NCBI GenBank assembly: GCA_003647765.1
Contig: QMNM01000033.1
Location: forward strand, 1 to 9,550
Length of the DNA: 9,550 nucleotides
Reading direction: 5' to 3'
Source: Candidatus Cloacimonadota bacterium
GTDB lineage: Bacteria; Cloacimonadota; Cloacimonadia; JGIOTU-2; B8-G9
The translations under genes were made by a program, and so were the position numbers. This document shows positions 6,176 to 9,550 of this stretch, in pieces (position 1 is the stretch's first letter; each line of letters starts with the position of its first letter). The notes below the pieces were generated by a model. It did no database searches. It was given only the letters and a program-made list of their open reading frames with translations, and was not told the origin of the DNA.

Positions 6176-7171
6176 ATGAAAAAGGGATATTCATATATTT
6201 TAATATTGGTATTTCTATCTATTATTGTAATAAATAGTATCAGAGTTTTTAGACCTTACAAGATAAATTTTGCTGAGATATACATTGATAAAGGAAGTTC
6301 TACAAGAGAAATTGCCCGGATGCTAAAAGATAAAGGGATTATATCTTCTAAATCGCTATTTTTAATAATTACAAAACTAAGGGGACTAGATGGTAAATTA
6401 GGAAGTGGTTTGTATCAGTTCTCTGACAATTATACTATAAATAAGGTAATAGATAAACTTGCAAATGGACAAGTAGTTAAATATAAGGTTGTTATTCCAG
6501 AGGGCTATAATTTACAGGAGATTAGTAAATTATTAGCAAATCATTTCAAAGACAAATCCATTTCGGACAAACATCTTATAAATCAAAATCGCTTTGATAG
6601 TTTAGTAGTAGATACTATTTTCATTCATTCTCAAGGGATAAATGCATCTAATTTGGAGGGTTTTCTTTTTCCAGACACTTATTACATCCCAAGCGATTTT
6701 ACAGAAGAGATGATTATTAAGGCAATATTACATAATTTCAGAAAACAGGTTTATCCATTGTTTCATAAAGTCCCATGCTTTGATTCTTTATACAATATTA
6801 TTAAATTAGCTTCTATCATAGAAAAAGAGACAATGCTTGATAATGAGCGGCCTATCATTTCTGGGGTTTATCATAATAGATTAAAGAGAAATATGCTATT
6901 ACAAGCAGACCCAACAGTTGCTTATGCACTTGAACAGAAAAAGATATTTCGTAAGACGATATATTATAAGGATCTAAAAATTAACTCTCCTTATAATACA
7001 TACCGTTATTTGGGATTACCTCCAACACCTATTTGCAATCCAGGGCTGATGTCAATCAAAGCTGCTATACATCCAGCAAATACTGATTACTACTACTTCT
7101 TCGCTAGAAAAGGACGACATATATTCTCTAATACATATAAGCAACATTTAGCGAGAAGACGAAATGATTGA
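6176..7171 (+). CDS. mltG: Endolytic murein transglycosylase MltG
   Basis: 331 residues, full length. It cleaves nascent glycan strands of peptidoglycan and is thought to set glycan length. One N-terminal membrane helix (about 6-22) anchors it with the catalytic part in the periplasm. Residues 33-100 form the LysM-like region (YIDKGSSTREIARMLKDKGII... SGLYQFS). The YceG core includes VIPEG (106-110), LEGFLFPDTY (160-169), the catalytic-glutamate motif LASIIEKE (211-218), QADPTVAYAL (243-252), and NSPYNTYRYLGLPPTPICNPG followed by IKAAIHP (270-300). All family landmarks are intact. No Shine-Dalgarno precedes the ATG; a dispersed repeat fragment lies upstream and another directly after the stop. 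It is the last gene of the plus-strand block and converges on dtd. Confidence 0.95.
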   Translation: MKKGYSYILILVFLSIIVINSIRVFRPYKINFAEIYIDKGSSTREIARMLKDKGIISSKSLFLIITKLRGLDGKLGSGLYQFSDNYTINKVIDKLANGQVVKYKVVIPEGYNLQEISKLLANHFKDKSISDKHLINQNRFDSLVVDTIFIHSQGINASNLEGFLFPDTYYIPSDFTEEMIIKAILHNFRKQVYPLFHKVPCFDSLYNIIKLASIIEKETMLDNERPIISGVYHNRLKRNMLLQADPTVAYALEQKKIFRKTIYYKDLKINSPYNTYRYLGLPPTPICNPGLMSIKAAIHPANTDYYYFFARKGRHIFSNTYKQHLARRRND

Positions 7172-7256
7172 AAATTAACCACGAATATGCGTAGTGCGTA
7201 AAGCGTATGCAACACCAAAATTATTTCTCTCTGTGTCTCTGTGGCAATGTCCATTA
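7172..7256. repeat. Dispersed repeat copy between mltG and dtd
   Basis: Read on the minus strand, it gives CATTGCCACAGAGACACAG, AGAGAAATAATTTTGGTGTTGC, then two 7-bp units (TTTACGC, ACTACGC) and TATTCGTGGTTAAT. This matches 3677-3737 in order and spacing, in the opposite orientation. It fills almost the whole space between two convergent genes. Confidence 0.85.
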
Positions 7257-7694
7257 TCATTTTTCAATCATAAAAGTAACAGGACCATCATTGATCAGTT
7301 TTACCTGCATATATGCTGAAAATTTACCCATCTTTGGCTTAACACCGTAATTGCCTAATAATTCTGCGAATTTTAAGTATAATTTTTTTGCATTTTCAGG
7401 TAGTTCTGCTTTATCAAAACTTGGACGATTTCCTTTATTACAATCCCCATAAAGTGTAAATTGCGATACTAACAAAATCTCAGCTTGAATATCTTTTACA
7501 CTGAGATTCATCTTTGAATGAGCATCTTCAAATATACGTAAATTCACACACTTATTTGCTAAAAACTCTGCTTGTTTTATATTATCATTTTTTCCTATTC
7601 CAAGAAATATCAATAAACCTTTTCCAATTTGAGATACATTATTATTGCCAATGCTTACTGATGCCTCTTTTACCCTTTGAACTAAAACTCGCAT
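7257..7694 (-). CDS. dtd: D-aminoacyl-tRNA deacylase
   Basis: 145 residues, normal length, cytoplasmic. It hydrolyses D-amino acids (and achiral glycine mischarged on tRNA-Ala) from tRNA. Motifs: [15 protein letters not shown] at the start, SQFTLYGD (77-84) with the active-site Gln and Thr, KGNRPSF (87-93), and near the end NDGPVTF (136-141), the Gly-cisPro motif that enforces chirality. AGGA lies six bases upstream of the ATG on the minus strand. The gene starts 14 bases after the stop of the restriction-modification remnant and is probably co-transcribed with the methyltransferase. There is no functional link that I know of, so the arrangement looks like insertion of the restriction-modification genes upstream of dtd. 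Confidence 0.96.
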   Translation of the reverse strand: MRVLVQRVKEASVSIGNNNVSQIGKGLLIFLGIGKNDNIKQAEFLANKCVNLRIFEDAHSKMNLSVKDIQAEILLVSQFTLYGDCNKGNRPSFDKAELPENAKKLYLKFAELLGNYGVKPKMGKFSAYMQVKLINDGPVTFMIEK

Positions 7695-7708
7695 AATATT
7701 TCCTATTT

Positions 7709-8014
7709 TTATCTCTCTTTAAATTTTTTTTGTTCAAGTTCAGAGATTTGGATTGTTGCCAACTTCGCCACGCTCATTTGTCCGTAATCCGCTTTACTCA
7801 AACCAAAAGATTCCAAGACATTATCAAATTCTGTATCTACGATTTTAACCTCATTATAAGTTAACTCGTATAATTTATAAACCATTACATCTATTTGGTT
7901 TTCTAAATCTGTGGTGTCTTTACCTGCTTTTTTAAACGGTGAAATCTCGACTCGAGTTTGGAAAACCCGAGTCGGGATTTTTCCCCATCTGGCCAAATAA
8001 ATAACTAAACGCAA
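7709..8014 (-). pseudogene. Remnant of a type IIG-like restriction-modification protein with an in-frame palindrome
   Basis: An open frame of 101 codons from a TTG. Residues 27-62 (FKKAGKDTTDLENQIDVMVYKLYELTYNEVKIVD) closely resemble the last part of Eco57I/TaqI-type combined methyltransferase-nucleases and related large methylases, whose C-termini read like 'KADTSALExEIDxLVYxLYGLTxEEIxIVE'. The rest of such a protein, some 900 or more residues, is absent. The first 25 or so residues are not family-like. Residues 12-24 translate a 39-nt hairpin (7942-7980), immediately before the homology begins. I see no ribosome binding site. It is best read as a decayed C-terminal fragment next to an intact, different methyltransferase. 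A small functional protein cannot be excluded. The residues after 62 (FDNVLESFGLSKADYGQMSV...) I do not recognise. Confidence 0.55.
7942..7980. repeat. 39-nt palindromic element inside the restriction-modification remnant
   Basis: Two 18-base arms, 7942-7959 and 7963-7980, with a 3-base loop. Sixteen of 18 positions pair by Watson-Crick, plus one G-T wobble on the plus strand. The core is TCGACTCG/CGAGTCGG. Length is 39, a multiple of three, and it is read without a stop in the frame of the remnant. It is far more GC-rich than its surroundings. Confidence 0.85.
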
Positions 8015-8034
8015 AACACAATAATAAAGACATT

Positions 8035-8823
8035 TTAAGCCATCTTGATTTTATAGTATACATCTCCCAAGTATAAGCGGTTTTTACAAATAGAAACCAG
8101 AGCAGGATTTATCTCAAATCCGATATAATTTCTTTTTAATTCTTGGCAAACTACCAAAGTTGTGCCAGTTCCTGCAAATGGGTCTAAAACTAATTCCCTT
8201 TCATTTGAACTTGCTTTCACTATTCTCTCAATAAGTTTTTTAGGTTTTTGGATTGTGTGCAAATATTTTCTACTGATGAGTTCTTTTGATTTATAAGTAA
8301 GCTGCTTAATATCTCCCCAAACATCCCCGGGATTTTTGCCTTTTTCATTGAATTTTGTCTTACCAAATTTACCATTTACTACTGACGGCACATTTTCACA
8401 TCTTTTTCTATGTTCTAACTCCACTAATTGTGGTACTCTTATATCGTCTAAATTAAAAGTTTTTGCTTTCCCTTTTGTAAAATAAGCAATTATATCATAA
8501 TTATTTGTATAATTAATTCTTCCTTGTGCTAATCTGCTTGGCTGATACCAAACAATTTTTGAATTTAATATTAAATAAGGCCTATAATCAATAAAATCAA
8601 TGCAATCTGGTTTACCAAAAAGATAAAGTGCTCCACCAGTTTTTAATTTTTTAGATAATATTTTTATTACACTAATATTAAATTCTTGGATATTATTTAT
8701 TTTGTCCCATTTTTTTTCAGTTACACCATACGGACCATCGCATATAATAAGATCTATTGAGTCGTCATCAACTTGATTTATTAGTTCAAAGAAATCGCCT
8801 TGATAAATTTCATTAGTTTTCAT
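8035..8823 (-). CDS. Site-specific DNA methyltransferase (N6-adenine/N4-cytosine, beta-type order)
   Basis: 262 residues. The catalytic motif IV comes first (ICDGPYG, 27-33) and the SAM-binding motif I (DPFAGTGTT, 214-222) near the end, followed by FEIN; this is the beta-class order. The HTIQKPKKLIERIV segment at 189-202 is typical of the N6_N4_Mtase family. The central region 95-185 should hold the target-recognition part. Motif IV reads DGPY instead of the usual DPPY; this variant occurs in related methylases, so activity is likely. AAGG lies 11 bases before the ATG on the minus strand. The next gene on this strand is a broken restriction-modification fragment, so no intact cognate nuclease is visible. 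It may be an orphan methylase or part of a decayed system. Target sequence and whether it makes m6A or m4C cannot be told from sequence. Confidence 0.9.
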   Translation of the reverse strand: MKTNEIYQGDFFELINQVDDDSIDLIICDGPYGVTEKKWDKINNIQEFNISVIKILSKKLKTGGALYLFGKPDCIDFIDYRPYLILNSKIVWYQPSRLAQGRINYTNNYDIIAYFTKGKAKTFNLDDIRVPQLVELEHRKRCENVPSVVNGKFGKTKFNEKGKNPGDVWGDIKQLTYKSKELISRKYLHTIQKPKKLIERIVKASSNERELVLDPFAGTGTTLVVCQELKRNYIGFEINPALVSICKNRLYLGDVYYKIKMA

Positions 8824-9053
8824 ATCTTATTTGACCTTACGCAAAAAAATTTTTTAATATTGAATTATTATCAATTTGTTTTAATTTTTCAAGTTCTAAA
8901 AAACATTTTTTAATTCTAGTTTGTTAAGTTGTGTTGCGATGGTGTAATCCTAGTTCGTTAAAACTTCGTAGGACAAAACACCGATGATAAAGCGTTCTTT
9001 AGACCACTTTGTTTGATTTAGTTCGCTTACTTGCAATTCTTTCAAACTCTTTA

Positions 9054-9085
9054 TTGACAGCAAATTTATAGAAAACAAGGTTTGG
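9054..9085 (+). promoter_or_regulatory. Putative promoter upstream of atpE
   Basis: TTGACA at 9054-9059, 16 bases, then CAAGGTTTGG at 9076-9085, the same layout as at 812 and 5146. A second TTGACA at 9098-9103 lacks a comparable downstream box. If used, the promoter would give a leader of about 145 bases containing the palindrome at 9130-9150. Confidence 0.4.
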
Positions 9086-9129
9086 TTCTATACTTTATTG
9101 ACAGAATAATATGGTATTAATTAAGCATT

Positions 9130-9150
9130 TATAAGTTAATGTAACTTATA
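9130..9150. promoter_or_regulatory. Perfect 9-bp palindrome upstream of atpE
   Basis: TATAAGTTA at 9130-9138, spacer ATG, TAACTTATA at 9142-9150. The symmetry and length fit an operator for a dimeric regulator, or a leader hairpin in the atpE transcript. It ends 87 bases before the start codon. It is AT-rich, so chance cannot be dismissed. Confidence 0.4.
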
Positions 9151-9237
9151 GTAAATTTAGTTAATTATCAGGTAAGCTAGTTGTCGTAAGTATAATTTTC
9201 TAAATTTATTATGTAAAAAATATATGTAGGAGTAATA

Positions 9238-9492
9238 ATGGAAGGAATTACATTAGCACAGGCAATTATTAAGGCAGCATCTTTATTAGGAGCAGGACTT
9301 TGTATGGGAATGGGAGCATTAGGCCCTGGTGTTGGAGAAGGTTTTGCAGCAGGAAAAACCTGTGAAGGTATTGCTCGTTCACCTGAAAATGCTGGTATTT
9401 TAACAAGAACAATGCTTGTTGGACAGGCGGTTTCTGAATCCACAGGTATATATTCTCTGGTCATCTCTTTATTGCTTATGTTCGCTGTATAG
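9238..9492 (+). CDS. atpE: F-type ATP synthase subunit c, Na+-type with two carboxylates
   Basis: 84 residues forming the usual two-helix hairpin; copies assemble into the membrane rotor ring that couples ion flow to ATP synthesis. The loop is RSPE (47-50). The outer-helix ion site reads QAVSESTGIY: Gln63, Val65, Glu67, Ser68, Thr69, Tyr72, the set known from Na+-binding c rings such as that of Ilyobacter. The inner helix reads GPGVGEGFAAGK, with Glu34 at the position that is Gln32 in Ilyobacter. A second carboxylate there is the hallmark of the two-carboxylate Na+ rotors described for Fusobacterium nucleatum. AGGAG (9228-9232) lies five bases before the ATG. No atpB precedes it and no other gene starts in the 58 bases after it, which hold a dispersed repeat, so atpE may be transcribed alone. 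Na+ use is inferred from the ligands. Confidence 0.96.
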   Translation: MEGITLAQAIIKAASLLGAGLCMGMGALGPGVGEGFAAGKTCEGIARSPENAGILTRTMLVGQAVSESTGIYSLVISLLLMFAV

Positions 9493-9550
9493 ATTAGACG
9501 CGAACCAAATGCCGACTTTACAAACGCATCGCGTTTAAACGACCTTGGAA
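9490..9550 (-). repeat. Dispersed palindromic repeat, copy 2 (cut by the window end)
   Basis: It aligns without gaps to the reverse complement of 1373-1433, with 52 of 61 positions identical. It begins at the atpE stop codon and runs off the window in the middle of the palindrome (...AACGACCTTGGAA). The expected continuation, if the copy is complete, is GGTCGTT. Confidence 0.85.

Larger units (their letters stand above)
8824..9237. other. Non-coding region between the methyltransferase and atpE
   Basis: No gene is visible in 414 bases between divergent genes. It contains an imperfect inverted repeat at 8941-8982 (GGTGT...CCTA pairing with TAGG...ACACC), fragments of the GTTCG-rich vocabulary seen at 1147-1448 (agttcgttaa, tagttcgcttacttgcaat), a 12-bp direct repeat ctttattgacag at 9049-9060 and 9093-9104, a promoter candidate at 9054, and a perfect palindrome at 9130-9150. 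Confidence 0.65.

Noticed and set aside
7514-7696. A plus-strand frame inside dtd
   Set aside because: Antisense to a full-length dtd with all motifs; no family features.
9098-9127. A second promoter at the TTGACA at 9098
   Set aside because: No downstream box like the other three at the same spacing, and no good -10 hexamer at 16-18 bases. It is recorded only as part of a 12-bp direct repeat.
9177-9464. A 95-codon minus-strand frame over atpE
   Set aside because: It is the antisense shadow of atpE; its Pro/Ala-rich translation follows from the Gly/Ala codons of atpE.

Overview
This AT-rich window comes from a bacterium with a two-membrane envelope. It carries a Spy/CpxP-like exported protein, the cell-wall enzyme MltG, FolC, RuvX, Dtd and an F-type ATP synthase c subunit. 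Three putative promoters share a TTGACA / 16-nt / yAAnkTyTGG layout that loosely recalls the TTTG / TAnnTTTG promoters of Bacteroidota relatives. Several genes lack a Shine-Dalgarno sequence, and the intergenic spaces are full of short dispersed repeats. Together these suggest an uncultured lineage of the FCB type (for example near Cloacimonadota). That placement is inference, and no rRNA or tRNA is present to test it.

Layout. Positions 1-223 are intergenic with a degenerate repeat. Next come a Spy-like periplasmic protein (230-739) with a good terminator and a small SHOCT-domain membrane protein (868-1146). A 300-nt repeat-filled gap (1147-1448) precedes two Mrp/Mbh-type cation-antiporter subunits, mbhE (1449-1703) and mnhB (1769-2191), which stand without the rest of their complex. 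A non-coding stretch (2192-2557) holds two abutting hairpins and a REPIN-like inverted pair of hairpins. A membrane-anchored AmrS-type radical SAM enzyme follows (2558-3652). A plus-strand housekeeping block then runs folC (3821-5110), a small coiled-coil protein (5201-5548), ruvX (5647-6057) and mltG (6176-7171). Copies of one dispersed repeat lie at both ends of this block in opposite orientation. On the minus strand an apparent operon reads DNA methyltransferase (8823-8035), a remnant of a type IIG-like restriction-modification protein (8014-7709), then dtd (7694-7257). A 414-nt non-coding region with a promoter candidate and a perfect palindrome precedes atpE (9238-9492). The window ends in an inverted copy of the repeat found at 1373-1433.

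How it fits together. Most genes are housekeeping: folate polyglutamylation, peptidoglycan processing, 16S rRNA processing or Holliday-junction resolution, and D-aminoacyl-tRNA proofreading. The bioenergetic genes are the more informative part. The c subunit has the Na+-type ligand set plus a second carboxylate, Glu34, as in the two-carboxylate Na+ rotor class, and the Mrp-type subunits also belong to Na+/H+ handling. This points to sodium-coupled energetics. Much of the unusual content lies in the repeats: a REPIN-like pair, a 39-nt palindrome sitting in frame inside a gene remnant, 7-bp tandem repeats that mimic an N-terminal protein extension of FolC, and two mobile-looking dispersed families. 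I saw no CRISPR array, no tRNA or rRNA and no transposase gene.
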